A stretch of DNA of 42,298 nucleotides from Leucobacter musarum subsp. musarum (GTDB lineage Bacteria > Actinomycetota > Actinomycetes > Actinomycetales > Microbacteriaceae): positions 1-42,298 of the forward strand of contig NZ_JHBW01000070.1 in the NCBI RefSeq assembly GCF_001273845.1, given 5' to 3'. Of the stretch, positions 20,001 to 25,767 are shown piece after piece. Position 1 is the stretch's first letter, and each line of letters begins with the position of its first letter. The notes below the pieces were generated by a model that saw only the letters and a program-made list of their open reading frames with translations, was not told the origin of the DNA and made no database searches. The translations under genes and the position numbers were made by a program.

Positions 20001-20180
20001 CGCGTATTGCCCGGCCTCGCGAGCGACCCAGACCCCGGGTTCTTGCCGTGGAGTCTCGCGTGCGTCGTATCCGTTCGCAATCACCGCGACCGTGGCGATC
20101 AGCGCGCACGACACCGCACCGGCGATCCACCACTGCAGCCGTCGAATGCCGATGCGCTCCGACCCGGTATTCGCGCTCAC
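14049..20180 (-). CDS. Giant extracellular Ig/cadherin-like repeat protein
   Basis: This 2043-residue protein is anchored by one helix at about 16-36, with a short basic cytosolic N-terminus. Residues about 40-470 look like a beta-propeller with Asp/Ala-rich acidic loops. From about 500 to 1600 tandem Ig/cadherin-like modules follow, recognisable by VMLNDYD, VLDNDV and PLDNDID motifs. A fibronectin type III-like module (starting STPNIQQTGY) comes next, then a Cys-bearing tail ending in a Pro-Gly-Asp-rich stretch. It is the second gene of the kinase operon, and its GTG start overlaps the kinase stop (GTGA). It probably spans the cell envelope as an adhesin, sensor or structural rod for the T7SS locus. 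The last kilobase (C-terminus) has lower G+C and different codon choice than the rest. Confidence 0.85.
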   Translation of the reverse strand: MSANTGSERIGIRRLQWWIAGAVSCALIATVAVIANGYDARETPRQEPGVWVAREAGQYARVNTDTGELDLVRKVSDPSGVLQAGDRAAVLSNGNGRAWPLDAADPIDLGDRSDAAAGDGEASDPAAADTVAQTDSADAQSDDATATDDDAAAAVRLPDGTRDVVSAGRFVAVRTESGAVYAGELAADAAATELTAGGDDDAAIADLESRLGSLQRVDPLAGEAADAESAENAATDGAAAGGGSGANDGGSGYRATAIALTTAGRLAIFSSAEDAVREYDAARHEFVGGAAEAPAAAGEAATPQLALVAGDWVLLDAENGDLWREDGTTASLELDGSATLQASGGDGSRDGRRVLIADTSGLLTVDADGTVQREVETTGTPAQPAYIGNVAYAAWLGQNSGAMWTSTEGEKPLAIDDAARESGDLLPVIRSNGTRGVLNEMRTGMLWTLPSGDLIPLSQWTISDPPKEDRGTVVVEDVTEQVAPTAVDDAFGVRAGEAAPLPVMLNDYDANKRDVLTIVPESLSDSGIPESFGILQLMPDGQSLTVQPASGATGSATFTYRITDGALVSEPATVTLTVVGDETNTAPAWCPVEGCQREWRVPSIAPGGTLVYPILEGWVDPEGDVMTLAGVEPARSEDPVRAIVTADGRLAVRHTDPNAGTSDIALRVSVRDGRGETAERELTLVVDPGATPEFTATATTVQAGRTATVYPLERVAGGSGSYALLDATEPSGTVGVTPKTASGAVEIEADQPGTATATVTVRDTVTGGEITGQLRVTATPSGPPLALPALRAFVRPLTDTTVEILDAIPGAASRSLSVADAQVADGELQADVIDHAQVRVAGSTADGAAGRIGSADVTVAEGDARATGKLTVFQVPETGSTGAIAVADTATVRAGSVVDIRVLDNDVAAPGERLMLDPDIVGSGTKGELAFASGNVLRYLAPQQAGTYRLSYTAFGASDPAAGDVGSVIVTVLPEGANRDPQPTAVTARVSPGVSAQVRVPLSGVDPDGDRVRLVSVEGNPDAGISATINAAGNGFQVAATAAAAAGTVQLEYTVRDPAGGTGTGTLNVIVVPASESSAIIASTDYVRLTPKSEPATVQPLDNDIDPAGGALSIESIVPNVVGGANSSEAKKLAARLDVSKLKQGRITVKPGEDLGTVSYRYTIRSAATKSTADGLIVVQTSERVGAQAPTVTDTVLNVRDRAELAGDGVDVVTDKVRWTTGDVSSLKLSLWSGSGDDYRVSGSKITGAYQPNGDTVVFKLTGTDISGEQVTSYGLLVVPPLDELRLTLKPNAPPITVDEDAQEEIAVTDLVDVGSGDSVELRRDSFTTGRAQAVCEAVSGETLRYSAGKEAPWNDACLMQARLVGQKAWTTLPVSVVIVPKQPSAQAAALTRTIDPGTTSEIELADMVTWQGGREGDLSKLSFDVSGATSLFEVTKDGAALSVAARADAVPGSQESVSVSITGAGDSRAPLTLRVGQAPRDLPQGATVALQCTVGSQCQTQLVGVAGEHDPFAGKSGGGLKLLDVSGAGCSYGSFTRVGDSGVSVSWPGGPEVGGTCRVGFTVIDAQGRTGAGTIEFDAQGIPSTPNIQQTGYTADSASFTVTLGGRAAHPDVSGVTLSGGGSSSCAAVGTSTFQCVASGLANGEKHQFTAQAVNAVGTSASSTAVTAWAYAAPTAPTVTVESKKAPNNTNPSLGGVSLRISGSPDTKQFTVTYRDQQETIDGSSLEKDYDNLPVGQISFTVTPVTKFDVPEIGGGSNTGASAQADGNVIGAPTLTSATLTSLNDNSAIVSYEGTQDGVTKLFSISKPYGSPGECNVGNSTFSELKKYRIYTARVCLSNDFGRQELNTNPQVIGQELQPPTVSYTITKDAQADGTSAKWTLLVDSNNQAVLDVQKNSDTTLRFSNTASDQFQLEPGMRVSQCVGQGQDQQCSQEAQVGWNNAQNPVTVQLAAGVCIDPANSPSDDELRSLFQYLGADPQQSKPVASAAVNGQVPVSITWPGFNNPIKLNAASINVPVCATPPDPGGGADPGTGGTDPGTGTP

Positions 20181-21313
20181 CCGCCTGCCCCGCTAAAGGC
20201 CCAAATGAGGCTCGCCGCACCGGCAATCACCGCGAGCGTGATCGCTGCGCCGATGAGTCCGGCGCGCCACGGCGACGCCGGGCGATCAAGGATGAGCCCG
20301 TCGGTGTCGGTGCCCCGGCGTTGCGCCAGCATCTCAGCGCGAGCTTCGGCCCGGGTCACGCGCCCAACGGTGCTGACCACCGGGCCTCGGGTACCCGCGG
20401 GAACCGACTCGGCACGCGGCAGCCAGGCCTCGGCGACGATCTCAAGTGGAGTGACATCGAACCCGTACGCGCGCTGCAACCCTTGCAATGCCTCGCCGAA
20501 CTGCGCCATCGATTGGTAGCGCTCGTGAGGCTGCTTCCGCAGGGCCGTCGATACGACCTCGTCAAAGTGCTCGTACCCCTGCGCACCCGGGATCGCCTGA
20601 TAGATCGCCTTCGAGATTCGCTCCGTCAGCTTTGCGCGCGAGTTCTGCGCGCGATCGGCGAGCTCAAACGGTGACCGGCCTGCTGCGAACGAGTACAGCG
20701 TCGCCCCCAGCGACCAGACTTCGGTCGCGACGCTCCCCGTGCTCTGCAGCCCGACCACCTCAGGCGCCGACCAGGGAATCGACATCGCCATCTCTCCGTC
20801 GAGCTCGCGTCGCCCGAGCACTTGAGCAATGCCGAAATCAGAGAGCGCCGGCTTGCCCAATGTCGTGAGCAGCACGTTCGACGGCTTGATATCGCGATGC
20901 AGCACCCCCGCGCGGTGCGCCGTCTCGAGTGCGCCGGCAATACGCACACCGGCGTCGAGCACGTCTTGCAGCCGGGCAGGCTGACCCTTCGTGAGTGCGC
21001 CCATCGATGCCGGGCAGAATTCCATCGCCAGATACGGATGCCCCTCAAGCGAGATACTCGCCTGGTAGATCGAGACGACCGACGGATGGCTGCTGAGGCG
21101 AGCCATCACATCGGCTTCGCTCTCGAAAACCTCGCGGAGCTCCTCAACCGCTGCCGGCCCCTTCGCCGCGCCGTTGAGCACCTTCACCGCGACCAGACGC
21201 CGCGGCATATCTTGTTCGTACAGAAACACTTGAGCGAACCCACCCGAACCGAGCGGTCGCACATAACTGAAGCCCGGGATCGCCGGCGCACCAACGGGAG
21301 CACGGTTAGGCAT
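20177..21313 (-). CDS. Membrane-tethered Ser/Thr protein kinase
   Basis: This 378-residue Hanks-type kinase heads the seven-gene operon. Motifs: Gly-loop GSGGFAQV (22-29), Lys44, Glu66, HRD (139-141) with KPSN, DFG (159-161) and APE (183-185). The kinase domain ends near 290, a linker follows, and one helix at about 348-372 closes the protein with only five residues after it, so there is no external sensor. The activation loop (162-182) has no threonine; only Ser178 and Ser182 are available, unlike PknB-type kinases that switch on through Thr pairs. The ATG at 21313 has a strong GAGGGGGA ribosome site. Targets likely include the TP-repeat protein; that is inference. Confidence 0.93.
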   Translation of the reverse strand: MPNRAPVGAPAIPGFSYVRPLGSGGFAQVFLYEQDMPRRLVAVKVLNGAAKGPAAVEELREVFESEADVMARLSSHPSVVSIYQASISLEGHPYLAMEFCPASMGALTKGQPARLQDVLDAGVRIAGALETAHRAGVLHRDIKPSNVLLTTLGKPALSDFGIAQVLGRRELDGEMAMSIPWSAPEVVGLQSTGSVATEVWSLGATLYSFAAGRSPFELADRAQNSRAKLTERISKAIYQAIPGAQGYEHFDEVVSTALRKQPHERYQSMAQFGEALQGLQRAYGFDVTPLEIVAEAWLPRAESVPAGTRGPVVSTVGRVTRAEARAEMLAQRRGTDTDGLILDRPASPWRAGLIGAAITLAVIAGAASLIWAFSGAGG

Positions 21314-21454
21314 CGTTCCCCCTCGCAGACTTCGGCATCGTTCGCATCACCGTTTCGCTCGACATCTCCCAGCGCACGGGCACGCCGAAGGTTGCGAATC
21401 GAGAAGGGTGTGTCACGTGATTATCCTAATCGAGGCATGGCAGCGGGGCGGACG

Positions 21455-21484
21455 TTATCCACAGGGCCTTGCGCGAAGTGCAAC
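21455..21484 (-). promoter_or_regulatory. Candidate promoter of the kinase operon
   Basis: On the minus strand, TTGCAC (21484-21479) and GATAAC (21460-21455) are separated by 18 bases, a plausible sigma-70-type pair. They lie in the 293-bp gap between the rplA terminator and the kinase start. The remaining 140 bases to the kinase ATG would be a leader. A second AT-rich patch with TAGGATAAT just downstream could be an alternative -10. Confidence 0.35.
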
Positions 21485-21556
21485 GATCAGTGCGCAAGTT
21501 GCGGCATCGATGCACGCCGGGACGTGCAGGCTCGATGATCCCGCACCCATATACGC

Positions 21557-21592
21557 AACAACCCCCGACCGCAGGTGCGATCGGGGGTTGTT
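21557..21592 (-). terminator. Terminator after rplA
   Basis: A perfect 12-bp stem (AACAACCCCCGA pairing with TCGGGGGTTGTT) encloses a 12-base loop 14 bases past the rplA stop. The T-tract is weak (TTGTTG), as is common in high-GC actinobacteria. It separates the ribosomal unit from the kinase operon. Confidence 0.8.
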
Positions 21593-21606
21593 GATGTTCG
21601 AGCTGT

Positions 21607-22296
21607 TTACAGACCCGAGACGTCGAGCGGGATGCCCGGGCCGAAGGTCGTCGAAACGGCGCCCTTCTGCACGTACTTGCCCTTTGCCGACGACGGCTTC
21701 AGACGCGAGATCTCGTCGAGCACCGAGTTGATGTTGTCGGTGAGCTGATCAGCCGAGAACGAAGCCTTGCCAACAATGAAGTGCACGTTGGCGTGCTTGT
21801 CGACGCGGAACTCGATCTTGCCGCCCTTGATCTCGGAAACAGCCTTCGCTGCATCCGGGGTCACGGTGCCGGTCTTGGGGTTCGGCATCAGACCACGGGG
21901 GCCGAGCACCTTACCCAGACGACCGACCTTGCCCATGAGCTCGGGGGTCGAAACAGCCGAATCGAAATCGGTGTAGCCAGCGGCCACCTTCTCGATCAGC
22001 TCATCGCCACCGACCTCGTCGGCACCGGCTGCGATGGCGGCCTCAGCGGCAGCACCCGTCGCGAACACGATGACGCGAGCGGTCTTACCGGTGCCGTGAG
22101 GCAGGCTCACGGTGCCGCGGACCATCTGGTCAGCCTTGCGGGGATCCACACCGAGCTTGACAGCGACCTCAACGGTTGCGTCAGTCTTGGTGGAACCGGT
22201 CTCCTTCGCCAGGGCGACTGCCTCAGCGGGAGTGTAGAACTTGTCTGCCTGAATCTTCTCGGCAGCGGCGCGGTACGCCTTCGACTTCTGTGCCAT
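21607..22296 (-). CDS. rplA: 50S ribosomal protein L1
   Basis: This 229-residue protein is a full-length L1 of the ribosomal stalk base that also binds its own mRNA in many bacteria. The hallmark stretches [27 protein letters not shown] (in parts) and [13 protein letters not shown] are present, and [15 protein letters not shown] is a typical actinobacterial N-terminus. It starts 11 bp after rplK on the same strand. It is followed directly by a terminator, so it closes the operon, as is usual for the secE-nusG-rplK-rplA order. Codon use is strongly biased, as expected for a highly expressed gene. Confidence 0.98.
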   Translation of the reverse strand: MAQKSKAYRAAAEKIQADKFYTPAEAVALAKETGSTKTDATVEVAVKLGVDPRKADQMVRGTVSLPHGTGKTARVIVFATGAAAEAAIAAGADEVGGDELIEKVAAGYTDFDSAVSTPELMGKVGRLGKVLGPRGLMPNPKTGTVTPDAAKAVSEIKGGKIEFRVDKHANVHFIVGKASFSADQLTDNINSVLDEISRLKPSSAKGKYVQKGAVSTTFGPGIPLDVSGL

Positions 22297-22307
22297 ATCC
22301 GTTGCCC

Positions 22308-22736
22308 TTACTCGACCGTGATGCCCATGGAGCGAGCGGTGCCCGCGATGATCTTCGCTGCAGCGTCGATGTCGTTCGCGTTGAGATCAGCCTGCTTCTG
22401 CTCGGCGATCTGGCGAACCTGCTCAGCGGTGACCTTGGCGACCTTGACGGTGTGCGGAGTGCCGGAGCCCTTCTGCACGCCAGCCGCCTTCTTCAGCAGC
22501 TCAGCTGCCGGCGGGGTCTTGAGCACGAACGTGAACGAGCGATCCTCGTACACCGTGATCTCAACCGGAATGATGTTGCCGCGCTGGGATTCCGTCGCAG
22601 CGTTGTACGCCTTGCAGAATTCCATGATGTTGACGCCGTGCTGACCCAGCGCAGGACCCACGGGGGGTGCGGGGTTGGCGGCGCCGGCTGCGATCTGAAG
22701 CTTGATCAGACCGGTAACCTTCTTGGCCTTTGCCAT
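22308..22736 (-). CDS. rplK: 50S ribosomal protein L11
   Basis: This 142-residue protein is a complete L11, the stalk-base protein that binds 23S rRNA and is needed for the stringent response. [34 protein letters not shown] is the conserved N-terminal domain (shown here in segments: [13 protein letters not shown]). The C-terminal RNA-binding domain ends [18 protein letters not shown] ribosome site precedes the ATG. It is normally close behind nusG, but here about 1.56 kb with a foreign-looking gene and hairpins lies between them, so rplK may depend on its own promoter in that gap. Confidence 0.98.
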   Translation of the reverse strand: MAKAKKVTGLIKLQIAAGAANPAPPVGPALGQHGVNIMEFCKAYNAATESQRGNIIPVEITVYEDRSFTFVLKTPPAAELLKKAAGVQKGSGTPHTVKVAKVTAEQVRQIAEQKQADLNANDIDAAAKIIAGTARSMGITVE

Positions 22737-23137
22737 GATTGTTTCCTTTCCGTCGAACTCGCGCTGATGCGCGCGCTCTCCCGCGATTCCGGCCGATCCG
22801 GATGCGGTACTCGTTTACCCCCCGCACACGCCAGAGGCGTTCGCGGACGCAAACCATGCAAGTCTACCCCGGATTCGCGCGCTGCGCGACCACTCGTGGT
22901 GTGCGGTGCTCGCGGCCATCACCATGCCTGCCGTGTTGACCTCAGGTACCGATTCAACGAAAGGCATACACTTCACAGCCCCCGCTGTATGCGTTTCGTT
23001 GAATCGGTGTCGGAAGCACAAGCACACGACACATCGAGGTTCGCTCACAATGCGGGATCGACCCGCGTCGAGTCACCGCATCCACAGATCAGCGAATCCA
23101 CGATTCACCTCAGGCCGGCAACTACGAGAGTGGATTC
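22737..23137. other. 401-bp gap upstream of rplK with hairpin
   Basis: No gene is supported here. The first 210 bases must hold the rplK leader and probably a promoter on the minus strand, because the insertion separates rplK from nusG. The hairpin at 22948-23008 is annotated separately. The last 130 bases lead into the plus-strand nuclease-like gene. I see no clean -35/-10 pair for either direction. Confidence 0.5.
22948..23008. repeat. Long hairpin repeat, copy 1
   Basis: Two 23-base arms (22948-22970 and 22986-23008) pair with one mismatch around a 15-base loop. The arm begins ACCGATTCAACGAAA and the other ends TTTCGTTGAATCGGT. A second copy in the same orientation lies at 24039-24101 on the other side of the nuclease-like gene. 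Neither copy has a T-tract, which argues against a simple terminator. It resembles REP-type palindromic elements in design. Confidence 0.95.
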
Positions 23138-23962
23138 ATGGCGATCGAACGTGTAATCCGTGAGTCCGGCGGCGTATGCCGCACGTCTCGGCTCCTCGAA
23201 CTCGGATACTCCCAGTACGACCTCAACCGCGCGGCACGCAGGTTGGCACTTCGCCGGCCGCGGCGTGGATGGATCGCGTTGCAGGATGCTGACCCGACGC
23301 TCATCTTCGCCGCACAGCACGGTGTCGTTCTCACCTGCGTGACTCGAGCGCAACGCATTGGGCTCTGGGTTTTGCAAGCGAACCAGCCGCATGTCGCCGC
23401 TCCGCGCGGGCGGCGGGTCAACCTGCCGGACGCCACCATTCACCGCAGACGCCCGCTCACCCCGCGTGAACCGGGTCGCCTCGAAGACAGTCTCGACAAC
23501 ACACTCGAATGCGTTGCGCACTGCCTGCCGCGCGATGAGGCACTTGCCGTCTGGGATTCGGCCTTGCAGCTAGGACATACCGACCTGCACAAGTTATCTG
23601 CGCTTCCTTGGACTGCCCGCGCGCGCAAACTGTTGGAAGCCGCGACCCCGTTTTCAGATTCTGGTCTTGAGTCGTTCCTCAGGGCCCGTCTCTCGTGGCT
23701 TCGCATTCCCGTTCGCGCGCAGGTATGGCTATTCGGGCATCGTGTCGATTTCTTGATCGGTGATCGGCTGGTCGTGCAAATCGATGGTCGGCATCATGTT
23801 GGCAAACAACGATCGGCTGATACGCAGCACGACGCGGCACTCGGGCACCGCGGCTTCACCGTGCTCCGGTTCACCTACGCAGAGATCGTGCACCACTGGC
23901 CGGAGACGCAAACGGTGATCCTCGACGCCATCGCACGCGGACTGCACCTGGGAGTCCGGTGA
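23138..23962 (+). CDS. AbiEi-antitoxin-like / DUF559 nuclease-fold protein
   Basis: This 274-residue protein has two parts. Residues 1-75 look like the winged-helix N-terminus of AbiEi-type antitoxins (GGVCRTSRLLELGYSQYDLNR, then RPRRGWIAL). Residues about 180-270 are a DUF559/Vsr-like PD-(D/E)xK fold: VDFLIGDRLVVQIDGRHH, a Arg/Asp/His stretch, and GFTVLRFTYAEIV. The usual EIDG of this fold reads QIDG here, a variant I believe is common in this subfamily, so activity is uncertain. It sits on the opposite strand inside the secE-nusG-rplK-rplA cluster, between two copies of the same long hairpin, which suggests insertion as a cassette. No toxin partner is adjacent. Start ATG has only a weak ribosome site. 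Confidence 0.8.
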   Translation: MAIERVIRESGGVCRTSRLLELGYSQYDLNRAARRLALRRPRRGWIALQDADPTLIFAAQHGVVLTCVTRAQRIGLWVLQANQPHVAAPRGRRVNLPDATIHRRRPLTPREPGRLEDSLDNTLECVAHCLPRDEALAVWDSALQLGHTDLHKLSALPWTARARKLLEAATPFSDSGLESFLRARLSWLRIPVRAQVWLFGHRVDFLIGDRLVVQIDGRHHVGKQRSADTQHDAALGHRGFTVLRFTYAEIVHHWPETQTVILDAIARGLHLGVR

Positions 23963-24038
23963 GGTGAGCGCGAAGTCTCTTACCGCAGCGAGAACAGTGG
24001 TTTTGGCGGACCGACGGTGCGCGGCCCTTTTCCAGAGA

Positions 24039-24101
24039 CACCGATTCGACGAAATGCATACACTTTACCGGGCCTGCTGTATGCGTTTCGTCGAATCGGT
24101 G
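24039..24101. repeat. Long hairpin repeat, copy 2
   Basis: Two 24-base arms (24039-24062 and 24078-24101) pair with one mismatch (a possible G-T pair) around a 15-base loop. The arm reads CACCGATTCGACGAAA and its partner TTTCGTCGAATCGGTG. Compared with copy 1 at 22948, the left arm has G for A and the right arm has C for T at the paired position, so pairing is kept. Loops are similar, which fixes the orientation of the two copies as direct. Confidence 0.95.
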
Positions 24102-24165
24102 CGGGAGGCCGCGCATCCGCCGTCTCACGGGCCTGGCTCGGCACCACCGCGGCCGCGCTGCCGCC

Positions 24166-24238
24166 GCAAAGCGTGACGTCTGCAAAGCGCACCTCTGCAC
24201 AGCACACCTCCGCAAAGCGCACCGCCACAACGCACCCC
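24166..24238. repeat. 15-bp tandem repeat
   Basis: Four units with the consensus GCAAAGCGCACCTCY (24166-24181 with one extra base, 24182-24196, 24197-24211, 24212-24226) and a decayed fifth lie between hairpin copy 2 and the nusG terminator. Read on the minus strand, one frame gives a five-residue period (AVRFAEVCCAEVRFADV) like pentapeptide-repeat proteins, but no intact gene is present. Confidence 0.8.
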
Positions 24239-24246
24239 AGAAACGA

Positions 24247-24278
24247 CGAACGCCCCACTCCGAAGAGCAGGGCGTTCG
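24247..24278 (-). terminator. Hairpin after nusG, probable terminator
   Basis: A perfect 9-bp stem, CGAACGCCC with GGGCGTTCG, encloses a 14-base loop 15 bases past the nusG stop. There is only a poor T-tract on the minus strand. If it terminates efficiently, rplK and rplA are uncoupled from nusG. Confidence 0.65.
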
Positions 24279-24292
24279 CGCGAAAGAAAAAC

Positions 24293-25099
24293 TCAGACCA
24301 TCTTGGTGACCTGGTCGAAGCTGAGTTCGACCGGGGTCTCGCGCTCGAAGAGCGACACGAGCACCGTGAGCTTGCCGGCTGCGGGGTTGATCTCGCTGAT
24401 CGTGCCCGGCAGACCCTCGAACGAGCCCGACTTGATCGTGATGGTCTCGCCGACCTCGAAGTCGATCTCGACGTTGCCCTGAGCGGCGGCATTCGCGGCG
24501 GCCTTGCCCTTGGCGGTTTCTGCAGGCTCGAGCTCGACCGTGCTCTTGAGCATCTCGAACGCCTCGTTGATGCGCAGCGGAACCGGGTTGTGCGCGTTGC
24601 CCACAAAGCCGGTCACGCCGGGCGTGTGACGCACGACAGACCAGGTGGTCTCATTGAGGTGCATGCGAACGAGCACGTAACCGGGGATGCGCACGCGCGT
24701 CACCATCTTGCGCTGGCCGTTCTTGACCTCCATGACCTCTTCCATGGGGACCTGGATCTCGAAGATGTCGTCGACCGCACCCATCGTCTCGCGACGGTTC
24801 CAGAGGTTCGACTTCACCTTGCGCTCGTAGCCGGCGTAGGTGTGGATGACGAACCACTTGCCGGGACGGCGGCGCAGGTCTTTCTTGAAGGCCTTGTAGG
24901 GATCTTCGGAGGATTCGCCGTCGGCGCCGTCTTCCGACTCCTCATCGACGATCGCCGATGCGGCGGCTTCAGCCTCTTCGGCGTTGTCGATATCGAGCGC
25001 ATCCTCAACCGCGGCGTCAGCGACGGGGTCGGTCGACTGCACCAGTGCGTCGAGTGCCGCGTCGAGGTCTGCCTCGGGGTTGTTGTTCTCGCTCGTCAT
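24293..25099 (-). CDS. nusG: Transcription termination/antitermination factor NusG
   Basis: This 268-residue NusG links RNA polymerase to Rho and the ribosome. The first 85 residues are an acidic, Ala/Asp/Glu-rich extension typical of actinobacterial NusG. The NGN domain follows ([41 protein letters not shown]), and then the KOW domain ([21 protein letters not shown]). The C-terminus ([15 protein letters not shown]) is complete. It lies 41 bp after secE on the same strand. Unusually, the next gene on this strand (rplK) is about 1.56 kb away because of an inserted cassette. Confidence 0.98.
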   Translation of the reverse strand: MTSENNNPEADLDAALDALVQSTDPVADAAVEDALDIDNAEEAEAAASAIVDEESEDGADGESSEDPYKAFKKDLRRRPGKWFVIHTYAGYERKVKSNLWNRRETMGAVDDIFEIQVPMEEVMEVKNGQRKMVTRVRIPGYVLVRMHLNETTWSVVRHTPGVTGFVGNAHNPVPLRINEAFEMLKSTVELEPAETAKGKAAANAAAQGNVEIDFEVGETITIKSGSFEGLPGTISEINPAAGKLTVLVSLFERETPVELSFDQVTKMV

Positions 25100-25140
25100 G
25101 CTGCTTTCCTTGTTCTACGGACGGTTCGGCGTACGGCTGA

Positions 25141-25413
25141 TCAGCCGAGCGTCGTTCCGAATATGAAGACCGTGACGAACCCGAAGACCTGGTCGAGTGC
25201 CCACACCAGCGCCATCATCACGATCACGAAGACGATCACGACGATGGTGAAGTTGACGAGCTCCTTGCGGGTCGGGGTGACGACCTTCTTCAGCTCGGCG
25301 ATGACCTGCTGGATGAAGAGAGCGATTCGGCTGAACCAATTGCGCTTCGCGGCGCGATCAGCCTTGGCGCGCTCGACGAGGCCGCCGCTCTCCTCGACTT
25401 CTGTGCTGCTCAT
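25141..25413 (-). CDS. secE: Preprotein translocase subunit SecE
   Basis: This 90-residue single-helix SecE clamps SecY. Features: acidic/basic N-terminus (MSSTEVEESGG), the amphipathic helix FIQQVIAELKKVVTPTRKEL, whose ExKKVxxPTRxE motif is diagnostic, and one membrane helix at about 50-72. I start at the ATG at 25413 because GGAAAGGA lies at the right distance before it; an in-frame Met eight codons upstream would put that ribosome site inside the gene. It lies between tRNA-Trp and nusG, its standard place. Confidence 0.96.
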   Translation of the reverse strand: MSSTEVEESGGLVERAKADRAAKRNWFSRIALFIQQVIAELKKVVTPTRKELVNFTIVVIVFVIVMMALVWALDQVFGFVTVFIFGTTLG

Positions 25414-25436
25414 CGCATTCGTCCTTTCCATTGCCA

Positions 25437-25462
25437 CCGTCCGGCGCTCTCGCGCCGGACGG
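25437..25462 (-). terminator. Hairpin between tRNA-Trp and secE
   Basis: A perfect 11-bp GC-rich stem (CCGTCCGGCGC with its complement) encloses a TCTC loop. It starts four bases after the tRNA CCA end and stops just before the secE ribosome site, with no T-tract. It could terminate or attenuate readthrough from the tRNA, or mark a processing site. Confidence 0.6.
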
Positions 25463-25465
25463 ATG

Positions 25466-25541
25466 TGGCAGGGCAGACAGGACTCGAACCTGCAACCTGC
25501 GGTTTTGGAGACCGCTGCGCTACCAATTGCGCCACTGCCCT
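25466..25541 (-). tRNA. tRNA-Trp (CCA)
   Basis: This is a 76-base tRNA on the minus strand with an encoded CCA end. The acceptor arm AGGGCAG pairs with CTGCCCT and has discriminator G. The T-arm carries GGTTCGAGTCC. The anticodon is CCA (complement of 25506-25508) in a CTCCAAA loop. It sits directly upstream of secE, as in most actinobacteria. Confidence 0.97.
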
Positions 25542-25767
25542 ATGGGAGAAACTTCCGGCCTCACCCACACCTCGCAGGCACAGGAAATTTTGGCAGAAGT
25601 CAACTACCACGGATTACTCTACGCGATCCCTCCTCCAGTGTCGAACCCGGCACCCCCTCCCCGGGCGCGTCGCGCACACCGGTGCGTATCATCGGATGAA
25701 GATAAGGTGATCCAACATTGAATCGGAAACCGGTGCAGCAGCGCCCCAGCAGAAGGAGAACGCAGCA

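Larger units (their letters stand above)
23963..24292. other. 330-bp gap between nuclease-like gene and nusG
   Basis: The gap contains hairpin copy 2 (24039-24101), a 15-bp tandem repeat (24166-24238) and the nusG terminator (24247-24278). Frames that read across it are open but have no start, ribosome site or family likeness, so I do not call a gene. Confidence 0.6.

Noticed and set aside
22948..24101. Twin hairpins as ordinary rho-independent terminators
   Set aside because: Both lack a T-tract, are much longer than the terminators in the window, occur in the same orientation on both sides of one gene, and share loop sequence.
24017..24292. Possible decayed gene encoding TSAKR-like five-residue repeats
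   Set aside because: The repeats follow from a 15-bp array; no start, ribosome site or closed gene could be supported, so only the repeat is annotated.
25598..25603. TTGACT on the minus strand as -35 of tRNA-Trp
   Set aside because: No acceptable -10 box lies 16-18 bases downstream, so I do not call a promoter.
24017..25699. Plus-strand open frame of about 560 codons across nusG, secE and tRNA-Trp
   Set aside because: It is antisense to three certain genes including a tRNA and has no recognisable domain.
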